Origin: an uncultured Collinsella sp.
GTDB lineage: Bacteria; Actinomycetota; Coriobacteriia; Coriobacteriales; Coriobacteriaceae
Assembly (NCBI GenBank): GCA_937982065.1
Contig: CALJMO010000007.1
Span: 1 to 64,000 of the forward strand
Direction: 5' to 3'
DNA length: 64,000 nt
Under the pieces are notes generated by a model. The model had not been told where the DNA came from and did no database searches. It worked only from the letters and a program-made list of their open reading frames with translations. Made by a program: the position numbers and the translations under genes. Below are positions 42,439-51,733 of the stretch, piece after piece. Position 1 is the first letter of the stretch. Every line of letters begins with the position of its first letter.

Positions 42439-42942
42439 ATGTGTGTTGAACCACTCGCCTATCCGCATGAACCCGGCGGCGACCCCTCACGGCCGGCAGA
42501 CGAGCCCGAGACCCAGTCCAAGGAGGACCGTCTCGCCAAGAGAATCCTCCATGGGCTGGGATTTTGCGGCCATTACATGCATTTTCACGGCGGCGGCATA
42601 TCTGGCAAGGCGCCTATTGTCTGCCTACTCGCCAAGCAGCCGACCGGCGAGCTGTCCCAACAGGAGCTCGGCATGCACTTCGACCTCAAGCCGGGGTCCC
42701 TTTCCGAGATTCTGTCCAAGCTCGAACTGGGCGGTCTTATCGAGCGCAGTCGCAATCCCAAAGACCGTCGGCAGCTCACCATCCGCCTGACCGATGCGGG
42801 ATGGGAAAAGGCCCGCGTTGAGCAGGCAGCCCGCATTCGCTTTAGAGAGCAGGCCTTTAGTGCCCTCACCCACGACGAGCGCGAACAGCTCGCCGAAATG
42901 CTCGAGAAAATCCGTGTAACCTGGGAGGAACTGGATGATTAA
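42439..42942 (+). CDS. MarR-family transcriptional regulator
   Basis: A 167-residue winged-helix protein. The recognition region is LSQQELGMHFDLKPGSLSEILSKLELGGLIERSRNPKDRRQLTIRLT. The N-terminal ~45 residues are Pro/Glu-rich and include GHYMHFHGGG, a His-rich stretch before the fold that might sense a ligand or metal. It overlaps the first exporter gene by 8 bp and probably represses the operon from the operators upstream. AGGAG lies 12 nt before the ATG, a slightly long spacing. Confidence 0.87.
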   Translation: MCVEPLAYPHEPGGDPSRPADEPETQSKEDRLAKRILHGLGFCGHYMHFHGGGISGKAPIVCLLAKQPTGELSQQELGMHFDLKPGSLSEILSKLELGGLIERSRNPKDRRQLTIRLTDAGWEKARVEQAARIRFREQAFSALTHDEREQLAEMLEKIRVTWEELDD

Positions 42943-44749
42943 AACCCTCATGGGCAGCATCCGCGACTATATGAAAGTCACTGTTGCCACGCCATTGCTC
43001 GTGCTTGGCGAGGTGCTCTGCGAAATGATGATCCCGTTTATCACCGCCGACATGATCGACGCCATCAAAGACGGTGCCACCGTCGCCCAGATGCTTCCCA
43101 CCGCAGGCTTTTTGGTGCTCATCGCACTGACGTCGCTCGCTTTTGGTGCCGCTGCCGGCGTCACCTGCAGTCATGCGAGCTGCGGCTTCGCCAAGAACCT
43201 GCGTCACGACCTGTTCTACAAGATCCAGACGTTCAGCTTTGCCAACATCGATGAGTTCTCGAGCTCCTCGCTCGTCACCCGCCTCACCACCGACATCAAC
43301 AACGTGCAGCAGGCCTTTATGATGCTCATCCGCATCGCCGTGCGCGCGCCGCTGGTATTGGTCTTTGCCTTTGCCATGGCCTACGCCATGGGCGGCAGCG
43401 TCGCCATGGTCTACCTGGTCATCATTCCGCTGCTGGGCTTTGGCCTGTTCTTTATCATCTATAAGGTGCGCCCGATCTTTGCCCGCGTGTTCCGCAAGTA
43501 CGACGCGCTCAACGAGTCCGTCGAGGAAAACGTCACCGGCATGCGCGTGGTCAAGAGCTATGTGCGCCAGGACTACGAGAAAGAGAAGTTCGCCACCGCC
43601 GCGCGCGACGTCCAGATGGACTTTACCCGCGCCGAAAAGCTACTCGCCTTCAATAACCCCATGATGAACATCTGCGTCAACGGCGCGTTCGTTGTCATCA
43701 TCTACCTGGGCTCCAAGCTCATCATCACGAGCCAGGGCACGCTGTTCGACGTGGGCCAGCTCTCCTCGATCTTTACCTATGGCTTCCAAATCCTCATGAG
43801 TCTGATGCAGTTGTCGATGATCTTTGTCATGGTGACCATGGCCGACGAATCGGCGCACCGCATCACCGAGGTGCTGACCGCCGAGCCCACGATCGCCAAT
43901 CCCGCCGAACCCGTGCTCGAGGTTGCCGACGGCTCCATCGACTTTGACCACGTGAGCTTTAAGTATTCCGCGCATGCGAAGCGCCAGGCACTCGACGATA
44001 TCGACCTGCACATTAAGAGCGGCGAGACCATCGGCATCATCGGCGGCACCGGCTCGGCCAAGTCCACGCTCGTAAACCTCATCGCCCGCCTGTACGACGC
44101 CACCGAAGGCACCGTGCGCGTGGGCGGCATGGACGTGCGCGACTACGACCTGGACGCACTGCGTCACCAAGTGGCCATGGTGCTACAGAAAAACGTGCTG
44201 TTTAGCGGCACCATCGCCGAGAACCTGCGCTGGGGCGACCCGAACGCCACCGACGAGGAAGTCCGCGAGGCGGCACATCTGGCCTGCGCCGATGAGTTTG
44301 TCGACGGCTTCCCCAAGGGTTACGACACCTGGATCGAGCAGGGCGGCTCCAATGTTTCCGGCGGTCAGAAGCAGCGCCTGTGCATTGCGCGTGCCCTGCT
44401 GCGTCGCCCCAAGATCTTGATCCTGGACGACTCCACCAGCGCCGTCGACACCAAGACCGACGCCAAGATTCGCGCAGGGTTGGCAAGCTATCTGCCCAAC
44501 ACGACCAAGCTCATCATCGCCCAGCGCATTAGCTCCGTACAGGATGCAGACCGCATCATCGTCATGGAGGGCGGCCGCATCGCGCAGATCGGCAACCATG
44601 ACGAGCTGCTTAAGACGAGCGAGATCTACCGCGAGACCTTTACCTCGCAAAACAAGATGTCTGCCGAGGGCGAAGGGGCCGTCGAGGCCGACACCGAGGC
44701 ATCCGCAACGCAGGCTCAGACCCAGGAAGGAGGCGAGGCACATGAGTAA
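42935..44749 (+). CDS. ABC exporter half-transporter, degenerate-site subunit
   Basis: A 604-residue MdlB/LmrA-type half-transporter with a six-helix membrane domain (residues ~15-310) and a C-terminal ATPase. Walker A is GGTGSAKST, with Ala for the usual Gly. The signature is VSGGQKQR, and Walker B ends LILDDSTSAVD with Asp instead of the catalytic Glu. This is the pattern of the non-canonical partner in heterodimeric exporters such as LmrCD or TM287/288. It overlaps the next gene by 8 bp. Confidence 0.92.
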   Translation: MIKTLMGSIRDYMKVTVATPLLVLGEVLCEMMIPFITADMIDAIKDGATVAQMLPTAGFLVLIALTSLAFGAAAGVTCSHASCGFAKNLRHDLFYKIQTFSFANIDEFSSSSLVTRLTTDINNVQQAFMMLIRIAVRAPLVLVFAFAMAYAMGGSVAMVYLVIIPLLGFGLFFIIYKVRPIFARVFRKYDALNESVEENVTGMRVVKSYVRQDYEKEKFATAARDVQMDFTRAEKLLAFNNPMMNICVNGAFVVIIYLGSKLIITSQGTLFDVGQLSSIFTYGFQILMSLMQLSMIFVMVTMADESAHRITEVLTAEPTIANPAEPVLEVADGSIDFDHVSFKYSAHAKRQALDDIDLHIKSGETIGIIGGTGSAKSTLVNLIARLYDATEGTVRVGGMDVRDYDLDALRHQVAMVLQKNVLFSGTIAENLRWGDPNATDEEVREAAHLACADEFVDGFPKGYDTWIEQGGSNVSGGQKQRLCIARALLRRPKILILDDSTSAVDTKTDAKIRAGLASYLPNTTKLIIAQRISSVQDADRIIVMEGGRIAQIGNHDELLKTSEIYRETFTSQNKMSAEGEGAVEADTEASATQAQTQEGGEAHE

Positions 44750-46661
44750 GGCAACGACCGCCGAGCGCGCGCTCAACCGCAAGGGCGGCACCATGTCGCG
44801 CCTCATCAAGACGCTCTTTGGCTTCTACCCCGTGCTTTTGCCCCTCGTCGTCGTCGGCGTGGTGCTCTGCGCCATCATCAACTCCATCGGCGCGACCTTC
44901 CTTCAGAGCGCCCTGCAGATTATTAGCGAATCGTGGCAGTCGGGCGATTGGGAAGCCGCACAGCCCAAGATTCTGCAGCTCGTGACCACCCTCGCCTGCA
45001 TCTACGGCGTCGGCATCCTGTCCTCGCTGTTCTGGAACCGCGCCATGGCCATCGTCACGCAGGGCTCGCTCGAGAAACTGCGCGAGAAGATGTTCAACCG
45101 CATGCAGGACCTGCCGATTCGCTACTTCGACACGCACCAGCGCGGCGACATCATGAGCCACTACACCAACGACATCGACACGCTGCGCCAGATGATCAGC
45201 CAGTCGCTGCCCAACCTGCTCATGACGACCATCGTCATCGTCACGGTGTTCTTTATCATGCTGTACTACAGCGTGTGGATGTGCCTGGTCATTATTGCCG
45301 GCGTCGCCTTTATGACCTTTATGACCAAGTTGCTCGGCTCCAACTCCGCGCGCTTCTTTATTGCACAGCAGACCGAGCTCGGCGTGGTCGAGGGCCATAT
45401 CGAGGAAGTCATGAACGGTCAGAAGGTCGTCAAGGCATTCTGCCACGAGTCTGCAGCCGAGGCCGATTTTGACGAGCGCAACGAAAAGCTCTTCGAGGTC
45501 TCGCAAAAGGCCAACATGTACGCCAACATCCTCATGCCCATCCTTATGAACCTGGGCAACCTGCTCTACGTGCTGGTTGCACTGACAGGCGGCATTTTCC
45601 TGGCGCTGGGCGTGCCCAACCTGAGCATCTCGGGCATGGCGCTGTCCATCGCCGTCGTGGTGCCGTTCCTCAACATGACCAAGCAGTTCTGCGGACAGAT
45701 CGGCCAGATCTCGCAGCAGATCAACGCCGTGGTCATGGGCCTCGCCGGCGCCGACCGTATCTTTGAACTCATCGACGAGAAACCCGAGGCCGACGAAGGC
45801 TACGTGACGCTCGTCAACGCGCAGGTGAACCCCGAGACCTGGGAGTTCGAGGAGGCCGACCACCACACCGGCATGTGGGCATGGAAACACCCGCACCGCG
45901 CAACCGGCGAGATCGAGTACGTGCCGCTGCGCGGCGACCTGGTCATGGACAATGTGGACTTTGGCTACACGCCCGACCACGAGGTGCTGCACGGCGTGTC
46001 CGTGTTTGCCAAGCCGGGCCAGAAGGTCGCGTTTGTCGGCGCCACCGGTGCGGGCAAGACGACCATCACCAACCTCATCAACCGCTTCTATGACATTGCC
46101 GACGGCAAGATCCGCTACGACGGCATCAACGTCAATAAGATTCGCAAGGCAGACCTGCGCCGCTCGCTGGGCGTGGTGCTGCAGGACGTAAACCTGTTCA
46201 CCGGCACCGTGATGGATAACATCCGCTACGGCAACCTAGATGCCACCGACGAGGAGTGCATCGCGGCGGCCAAGCTCGCGGGCGCGGACGACTTTATCAC
46301 CCGCCTGCCCGACGGCTACGACACCATGCTCACCGGCAACGGGGCGCAGCTGTCGCAGGGCCAACGTCAGCTGATTTCGATTGCACGCGCCGCCGTCGCC
46401 GATCCGCCGGCAATGATTCTGGACGAGGCCACATCGAGCATCGACACCCGCACCGAGGCTATCGTGCAGGCCGGCATGGACAAGCTCATGGAAGGCCGCA
46501 CGACGTTTGTCATCGCGCACCGCCTGTCCACCGTGCGCAACTCCGACGCGATCATCTGTCTGGATCACGGCCGCATCATCGAGCGCGGCAACCACGACGA
46601 GCTGATCGCCAAGCGCGGGTATTACTACCAGCTCTATACCGGAGCGTTTGAGCTGGAGTAG
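44742..46661 (+). CDS. ABC exporter half-transporter, canonical subunit
   Basis: A 639-residue partner of the preceding half-transporter. ATG 44742 overlaps its stop and follows GGAGGCGAGGC. The membrane domain runs from about residue 30 to 330. An ~45-residue insert (VTLVNAQVNPETWEFEEADH...) precedes the ATPase, which has GATGAGKTT, the variant signature LSQGQRQ and Walker B MILDEATSSID with the catalytic Glu. Together the two likely export a lipophilic toxin, drug or peptide under MarR control. Confidence 0.93.
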   Translation: MSKATTAERALNRKGGTMSRLIKTLFGFYPVLLPLVVVGVVLCAIINSIGATFLQSALQIISESWQSGDWEAAQPKILQLVTTLACIYGVGILSSLFWNRAMAIVTQGSLEKLREKMFNRMQDLPIRYFDTHQRGDIMSHYTNDIDTLRQMISQSLPNLLMTTIVIVTVFFIMLYYSVWMCLVIIAGVAFMTFMTKLLGSNSARFFIAQQTELGVVEGHIEEVMNGQKVVKAFCHESAAEADFDERNEKLFEVSQKANMYANILMPILMNLGNLLYVLVALTGGIFLALGVPNLSISGMALSIAVVVPFLNMTKQFCGQIGQISQQINAVVMGLAGADRIFELIDEKPEADEGYVTLVNAQVNPETWEFEEADHHTGMWAWKHPHRATGEIEYVPLRGDLVMDNVDFGYTPDHEVLHGVSVFAKPGQKVAFVGATGAGKTTITNLINRFYDIADGKIRYDGINVNKIRKADLRRSLGVVLQDVNLFTGTVMDNIRYGNLDATDEECIAAAKLAGADDFITRLPDGYDTMLTGNGAQLSQGQRQLISIARAAVADPPAMILDEATSSIDTRTEAIVQAGMDKLMEGRTTFVIAHRLSTVRNSDAIICLDHGRIIERGNHDELIAKRGYYYQLYTGAFELE

Positions 46662-46786
46662 TTCGGCTCGCCGAGATGGCCGATTTGCCGCTCATTCGTC
46701 GGGCATGGCCCTAAGGTCAATGCCCTCCTCTTTCGGGGCAAATCGACTCATCTCAACGACCCAAACACAATGCACCGCAACGAATA

Positions 46787-46823
46787 AAGCCTCCGCAGCC
46801 ACACGAGCTGCAGAGGCTTTTTT
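46787..46823 (+). terminator. Terminator of the MarR-ABC exporter operon
   Basis: AAGCCTC and GAGGCTT, extended by GCAGC/GCTGC, form a hairpin followed by six T, 125 bp after the last exporter stop codon. Confidence 0.88.
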
Positions 46824-46832
46824 CATGCCGGC

Positions 46833-47004
46833 CGGAAACCGTATCCCACTTTTCGGGCCCAGAATGGGATGCCGTTTCCCGCTGGGTCCCCTCCGGGAAA
46901 CGGCATCCCATTTCAAGGGCATAAACCGGGATGTGGTTTCCCCTAACGGCACCTTTGGGAAGCCGCATCCCACTCTGTACGCACAAAACGGGATGAGCTT
47001 TCCC
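46833..47004. repeat. 62-bp-period array of inverted half-sites
   Basis: Three units start at 46833, 46895 and 46957. Each has a half-site like GGGAAACGGCATCCC, a 16-base spacer and an inverted half-site like GGGATGCCGTTTCCC; units are separated by 14 bases. Neighbouring half-sites across the 14-base gaps pair perfectly (46865-46910) or with G-U pairs only (46927-46972). The array lies within the 533-bp gap between the exporter and GGDEF genes. No gene is seen in the remainder (47005-47194). Confidence 0.8.
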
Positions 47005-47194
47005 ATGGTGATCCAAGACCAGAAGCATGTCCGATAGCGCGGCCAGGTCAAGAACAACAAGGCAAGCGTCACGCCAATTTGGACGAGCGTCTGCTGCAGT
47101 TTAAGGCTGCTGGCCCATATGGTAGAGTTAACCACCCATGAATTTCAGCACACTGCGTGCTACCTGTTCTTTTGTCATTTAGGGAAGTGAACTT

Positions 47195-48286
47195 GTGAAT
47201 ACTTCTGTCGCCAAGAAGGCCAGCCAGGCGGTGCGCCTGCTCATGATGGTGCTCACGGCAGTTCTCATCTTCTTCTTCATCAATGTCATGCTGCTCGTCT
47301 CCGATATCCAGGGCACGGCGCGTGTGGTCAACTACGCCGGCCTGGTGCGCGGCACCACGCAGCGAATCGTTAAGCTCGAGGACGCGGGCCAGCCTCAAGA
47401 TGACCTGCTCAAAGCCGTGGATTCATACATCAACGGTTTGCGTTACGGAAGTGACGACCTCAACCTCGTCCGTCTCGACGACGATGAGTATCAGGCAAAA
47501 ATGACCGAGCTTGCAAATTATTTTGATGAGCTTTGCACCGAGATTGCCCGTGTGCGTGAAGTCGGCTACGAGAACACCGATATCATCGCGATGAGCGAGG
47601 AGTTCTTTGGTATTTGTGACGATGCTACACGACTCGCGGAGGACTACTCTCAGGAGAAGGCGTCGGCGCTCAACTATCTCGAGGGCCTGGTGATCATCGA
47701 CATCATGGGCTTGGTGGCGACCTTTGCGGTCGAACTTGTTCGCGCGGTGCGAACTGCCGCGCTCAATCGCGAACTGCAGAACAAAGTCTATCTCGACGAA
47801 GCCACAGGACTGCCCAACAAGAACAAGTGCGAGGAGGTCTTGGGGCAGGAGCAGCCTGTCTCCGCGGAGGCGCCCGTTGCGGTGTGCGTCTTCGACCTTA
47901 ACAATCTGCATACGGTCAATAACAACTTCGGTCATGAGAAGGGCGATGAATACATTCGGTCTTTTGCCCAACAACTGGGAAGTGTGGCATCCGAGACGTG
48001 CTTTGTGGGCCGCGACGGCGGCGATGAGTTTATCGCGGTGCTGCGGGATTCCGATCGGGCTGCCGTGGAGTCCTGTCTCGCTCGGGTCCGTGCGAACGTG
48101 AACGAGTATTCCGAGGCTCACCCCGACATGCCCATCAGCTATGCGGTGGGCTTCGCGCTTTCCAGTGATTTTGATGAACCGCCTACGATGCGCGAGCTCT
48201 TTTCCCAGGCCGACAAAACCATGTACATCGACAAGAACCGCGTAAAGACAGCCGAGGCAGCCGGGCCGCAACGCGAGGACCGCTAA
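47195..48286 (+). CDS. Membrane-bound GGDEF protein (probable diguanylate cyclase)
   Basis: A 363-residue protein. A membrane helix at residues 15-38, an extracytoplasmic helical sensor resembling the type-IV-pili methyl-accepting N-terminal domain (ARVVNYAGLVRGTTQRIVKLE), a second membrane helix near 165-190 and a GGDEF domain. The domain has DEATGLPNKNKCEE, DLNNLHTVNNNFGHEKGD and the active motif RDGGDEF. The RxxD inhibitory site usually found just before it is missing, so product inhibition may be weak. GTG start after GGGAAGTGAACTT. No EAL or PilZ gene is in the window. Confidence 0.9.
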   Translation: MNTSVAKKASQAVRLLMMVLTAVLIFFFINVMLLVSDIQGTARVVNYAGLVRGTTQRIVKLEDAGQPQDDLLKAVDSYINGLRYGSDDLNLVRLDDDEYQAKMTELANYFDELCTEIARVREVGYENTDIIAMSEEFFGICDDATRLAEDYSQEKASALNYLEGLVIIDIMGLVATFAVELVRAVRTAALNRELQNKVYLDEATGLPNKNKCEEVLGQEQPVSAEAPVAVCVFDLNNLHTVNNNFGHEKGDEYIRSFAQQLGSVASETCFVGRDGGDEFIAVLRDSDRAAVESCLARVRANVNEYSEAHPDMPISYAVGFALSSDFDEPPTMRELFSQADKTMYIDKNRVKTAEAAGPQREDR

Positions 48287-48329
48287 ACCCGTAGCAAAGG
48301 GTAGCTAATTTGGGACGGGACTCTTTTGG

Positions 48330-49208
48330 CTACTTGAGGAGTTGGGCCATGGCGTTGACGAATTTTTGTACTTGGAGGGTGGGCTCGAGCGGATAGTGCA
48401 AAAAGACCGGCACCTCTCGCCCGCACAGGAACGGCACGCCCACAAAGGCCGGGTGTACCCCCGACCATGCGCCGCAGGTGAGCACCGCGTCGCCCTTTTC
48501 CTCGGCTTCGTTAAAGAGCGCAAAGTCAAAACTGTCCACGTCGATCACGTCCACGCCGCCATCGGCCAAAAGATCGATGCGCAGGCTGTCCATGGCGTCG
48601 TTGCCGTGGCGCAGTACGCGCAGACGCATACCCTCCAAGTCGGCAACCGTAATGCGATTCTTGCGCGCCAGCGGGCTCGTGCGCGGCAGATCGATATAAA
48701 ACGGCACGTTGACAATGCGGAGCTTTTGGCAGGCATCACCCCAGCGTGGGGTAGAAAAACTCGATTGCACCACATCGACCTCGCGGCCCAAGCTGCGCAT
48801 GACGGTCTCGCGCTCGTCGTAGAGATCGCTTACCGGCACGATCTCAAATCGCAGCGACGGTTCCAGATCGTGGATGCCCGACCACATCGACAGCGTTTGG
48901 CGCCCCGGGCACATCATCGACACGCCCAGGCGCACGGCACCGCCATCGCCCGCCGCGCGTCGGGCACGGCGCAGCGCGTCCTCGGACTGCCGCATGATCG
49001 AGCGCGCGTCGTCCACCAGCAGTGCGCCGGCCGGCGTCACTTTGACGCCCGAGTGCGAGCGTTCGAACAGCGTGATGCCGAACTCGGCCTCGAAGCCCGA
49101 CACCTGCTTGACGAGCGCCGGAGTCGACACGCGCAATTGTGCCGCCGCACGCGAGAAGCTTCCCAGCTCCGCAGCGGCCGATATGGCCTCAAGTCGTCGA
49201 TCGTACAC
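48330..49208 (-). CDS. LysR-family transcriptional regulator
   Basis: A 292-residue regulator. The N-terminal winged helix reads RLEAISAAAELGSFSRAAAQLRVSTPALVKQVSGFEAEFG, and the effector-binding domain follows from about residue 90. The GTG at 49208 has GGGAG 7 nt upstream; an ATG 11 codons earlier adds WPRTRKREID. It is divergent from the SDR-MFS-Gfo/Idh cluster and probably activates it in response to its substrate. Confidence 0.9.
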   Translation of the reverse strand: MYDRRLEAISAAAELGSFSRAAAQLRVSTPALVKQVSGFEAEFGITLFERSHSGVKVTPAGALLVDDARSIMRQSEDALRRARRAAGDGGAVRLGVSMMCPGRQTLSMWSGIHDLEPSLRFEIVPVSDLYDERETVMRSLGREVDVVQSSFSTPRWGDACQKLRIVNVPFYIDLPRTSPLARKNRITVADLEGMRLRVLRHGNDAMDSLRIDLLADGGVDVIDVDSFDFALFNEAEEKGDAVLTCGAWSGVHPAFVGVPFLCGREVPVFLHYPLEPTLQVQKFVNAMAQLLK

Positions 49209-49275
49209 GTCAATCTCCCGTTTTCGCGTCCGTGGCCACATGGTGCCACAGGAGGTTGTTTTCGCAGGTCATGCG

Positions 49276-49321
49276 CTCAATTGAGAATAAACTGCATCGC
49301 ACAGTGTAAACCTATGGTTAA
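49276..49321. promoter_or_regulatory. Candidate LysR sites in the divergent region
   Basis: CTCAATTGAG (49276-49285) is a perfect palindrome. TAAACC-TAT-GGTTAA (49307-49321) is nearly symmetric, with the T-N11-A form of LysR boxes. Both are in the 233-bp gap between lysR and the dehydrogenase gene, which holds no other gene. Confidence 0.4.
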
Positions 49322-49441
49322 CGCCATTCTAACAAATATGCAATTCACCTGCGCAAATGCAAAGCATACGATAACCAGCGAAAACCACGTGGGTCGGTTA
49401 ATGGGAGCGACCCACCGGGAGGCATAAGAAGGGAAGTTCCT

Positions 49442-50323
49442 ATGAGCAATTGGCTTAAGCTCGAGGGCGATGTTTGCGCTGTGACTGGAGCGCTCGGCGG
49501 CATGGGCGTCGAGATTTGCCGCGAGTTCGCCCGCAATGGCGCTAACGTCGTCCTGCTCGACCTGGACGAGGAGAAGGTCAAGGCCGCTGCCGCCGACCTC
49601 GCTGCCGAGTTTGGCATCCACGCCGAGGGCTACAAGATGAACGCCACCGACGAGGCCGAGGTTCAGGCCGCCGTCGACGCCACCATCGCCAACTTCGGCC
49701 GCGTCGACGTTCTCGTCAACACCGCCGGCATTCTGCGCTTCGCAGCCATGGAGGACCTGCCGCTCTCCGACTGGAACGAGGTCATCAACGTCAACCTCAC
49801 CGGCTACTTCATCACCTCGCAGCGCTTTGGTCGCGAGATGATCAAGGCCGGCCAGGGCCGCCTGGTTCACATCTCCACCGTCGCCAGTCACTCCCCCGAA
49901 ACGTTCTCGGGCGTGTACAGCTCCACCAAGGCGGGCGTCAACATGATGTCCAAGATGCTGGCTGCCGAGTGGGGTCCCTACGGCGTGCGCTCCAACTGCG
50001 TCGAGCCCTGCTTCGTCAAGACCCCCATGTCGGCAAGCTTTTACGCCGATCCCGAGGTCGAGAAGAGCCGCAGCCGCCTCATCGCCACGCGTCGCATCGG
50101 CGAGGTCAGCGATATCGCCAACGCCGTCATGTTCCTGGCGTCCACGCGCTCAGACTTTACCACCGGCGACGCCATCAAGGTCGACGGCGGCTTCTCCAAC
50201 ATGATGGGCGACCTCACCGCCAAGCCCGGCGGCCGCCGCGCCTTTGCCGACAACTACCTCAAGAACAAGGGCGTCGAGCTCTGGTCCGATGAGTCCGGCG
50301 TCGCAAAGCCGACTGACCAGTAA
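49442..50323 (+). CDS. Short-chain dehydrogenase/reductase
   Basis: A 293-residue NAD(P)-dependent classical SDR. TGALGGMG binds the cofactor, and an aspartate in VVLLDLDEE at the end of the second strand favours NAD over NADP. NTAG, the serine of HISTVAS, and YSSTK supply the active site. The C-terminal ~35 residues beyond VDGGFS are longer than usual. It resembles gluconate 5-dehydrogenase and similar polyol or sugar-acid enzymes; the substrate is not identifiable. First gene of a three-gene cluster. Confidence 0.92.
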   Translation: MSNWLKLEGDVCAVTGALGGMGVEICREFARNGANVVLLDLDEEKVKAAAADLAAEFGIHAEGYKMNATDEAEVQAAVDATIANFGRVDVLVNTAGILRFAAMEDLPLSDWNEVINVNLTGYFITSQRFGREMIKAGQGRLVHISTVASHSPETFSGVYSSTKAGVNMMSKMLAAEWGPYGVRSNCVEPCFVKTPMSASFYADPEVEKSRSRLIATRRIGEVSDIANAVMFLASTRSDFTTGDAIKVDGGFSNMMGDLTAKPGGRRAFADNYLKNKGVELWSDESGVAKPTDQ

Positions 50324-50407
50324 ACCAGCCCGGTAGAAAGGGGCGCGGGGCAAGCACCTCAGCGGCGTTTGCCCCTCCCCTCCCCCGTATCGATTAGAAA
50401 GAGTCCA

Positions 50408-51664
50408 ATGGCTTCCACCAACTCCAACAAGGGTCGCGCCGTCGTGCTTTCCGCCGCGTGCGTCACCATGTTCTTCATCAGCTCCATCGCGCTGTATTCC
50501 GTTGTGAGCAAGAACCTGCTCGCCGTCTATCCCGAGTGGTCCAGCGCTCTTACCTGGGCTTTCCCGGTCTTCCAGACCATCATGGCCGTGACGGGCATCT
50601 TCGCCGGCCGCATCTCCGATAAGATCGGCCCGCGCAACGTCGTGATCGCTGCCGCCGTGTGCTACGGCGTGGGCTGGTTCATGTCCGGCACCGTCACCGA
50701 GCCGTGGCAGTTCTACCTGTGGTTCTCGCTCGTCGCCGCCATCGGCAACGGCCTGGGCTACAACCCCGCGCTCACCACCGGCCAAAAGTGGTTCATCGAC
50801 AAAAAGGGCCTCGCCTCCGGCATCACCCTGGCCGCTTCGACCGCCGGCCCCGCCGTGCTGTCCCCGGTGCTCGCCTCGCTGCTCATCCCGAGCCTTGGCA
50901 TCTTTGGCGCCCTTAAGGCACTCGGCGTCATCTTCTTTGTGACGATCGCCGCCTCCGCCCTGTTCCTGAAGGCCCCCGAGGCCGGTTGGCTGCCCGAGGG
51001 CTTCGAGGTCCCCAAGGGCGGCGCGCACGCCGGCACCTTCGGCGACCTCACCCCGGGCGAGATGGTCAAAACCCCGCGCTTCTGGGTCCTCATCGCCACC
51101 TTCGCCTTCGCCGCCACCGCGGGCACCCTGCTCGTGGGCAAGGTTGCCTCCATCGCCGCTGTCCAGCTCTTCGCCGACCCCACGAGCGCCGCGGCCGTCG
51201 CCCTCGGCGGCGTGGTCGTCTCCGTCAACACCTGCGCCAACCTGGTCGGCCGTCTGTCCTTTGGCCAGATCATCGACAAGCTCGGCGCCTACAAGTCACT
51301 GCTCATCAGCCTTGTCGTCACCATCGTCGCGCTCGTCATCATGTCGATGAGCTTTACGCAGAGCATGTTCTTTGTGGCGCTCGCCCTGCTCGGCTTTAGC
51401 TTTGGCGCCCTGCTCGTCATCTACCCGCCGCTCACCGGTGGCGCCTTTGGCACCAGCAACATCGGCGTCAACTACGGCATCATGTTTTTAGGCTATGCCG
51501 CTTCCACCTGGATCAGCCAGCCCATCACCGCCGTGCTGTATCACGCCGAGGCCGGCAGCGCCGCCTACCAGCAGTCCTTCTACGGCGCCATCGTGATCGC
51601 CGCCATCGCCGTCGTGCTCACCGTCTACATGATGGTCTCCGACAGCAAGAAGAAGTCCGCCTAG
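50408..51664 (+). CDS. MFS carrier, oxalate/formate antiporter (OFA) type
   Basis: A 418-residue membrane protein with 12 predicted segments. GRISDKIGPRNVV is the MFS loop motif; the NPALTTGQKWFIDKKGLASGI segment is typical of OFA-family carriers, which usually move carboxylates. The C-terminal half contains GRLSFGQIIDKLG. ATG 50408 lies 84 bp after the dehydrogenase stop. With its neighbours it probably imports a sugar acid or other organic acid. Confidence 0.9.
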   Translation: MASTNSNKGRAVVLSAACVTMFFISSIALYSVVSKNLLAVYPEWSSALTWAFPVFQTIMAVTGIFAGRISDKIGPRNVVIAAAVCYGVGWFMSGTVTEPWQFYLWFSLVAAIGNGLGYNPALTTGQKWFIDKKGLASGITLAASTAGPAVLSPVLASLLIPSLGIFGALKALGVIFFVTIAASALFLKAPEAGWLPEGFEVPKGGAHAGTFGDLTPGEMVKTPRFWVLIATFAFAATAGTLLVGKVASIAAVQLFADPTSAAAVALGGVVVSVNTCANLVGRLSFGQIIDKLGAYKSLLISLVVTIVALVIMSMSFTQSMFFVALALLGFSFGALLVIYPPLTGGAFGTSNIGVNYGIMFLGYAASTWISQPITAVLYHAEAGSAAYQQSFYGAIVIAAIAVVLTVYMMVSDSKKKSA

Positions 51665-51672
51665 TTTTACCG

Positions 51673-51703
51673 ATGCGACAAAGGGACAGCCCCTTTGTCG
51701 CAT
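51673..51703. repeat. Short palindrome, CAAAGGGAC family
   Basis: ATGCGACAAAGGG and CCCTTTGTCGCAT flank ACAGC in the gap between the MFS and Gfo/Idh genes, inside a presumed operon. Confidence 0.75.
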
Positions 51704-51733
51704 TCCACCGGTCACCAGTATTAAGGAGTCGAA

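Noticed and set aside
46833..47004. CRISPR array or coding repeat
   Set aside because: Spacers of 14-16 bases are too short and the repeats are diverged inverted half-sites. Open frames through it change phase and have no ribosome binding site.
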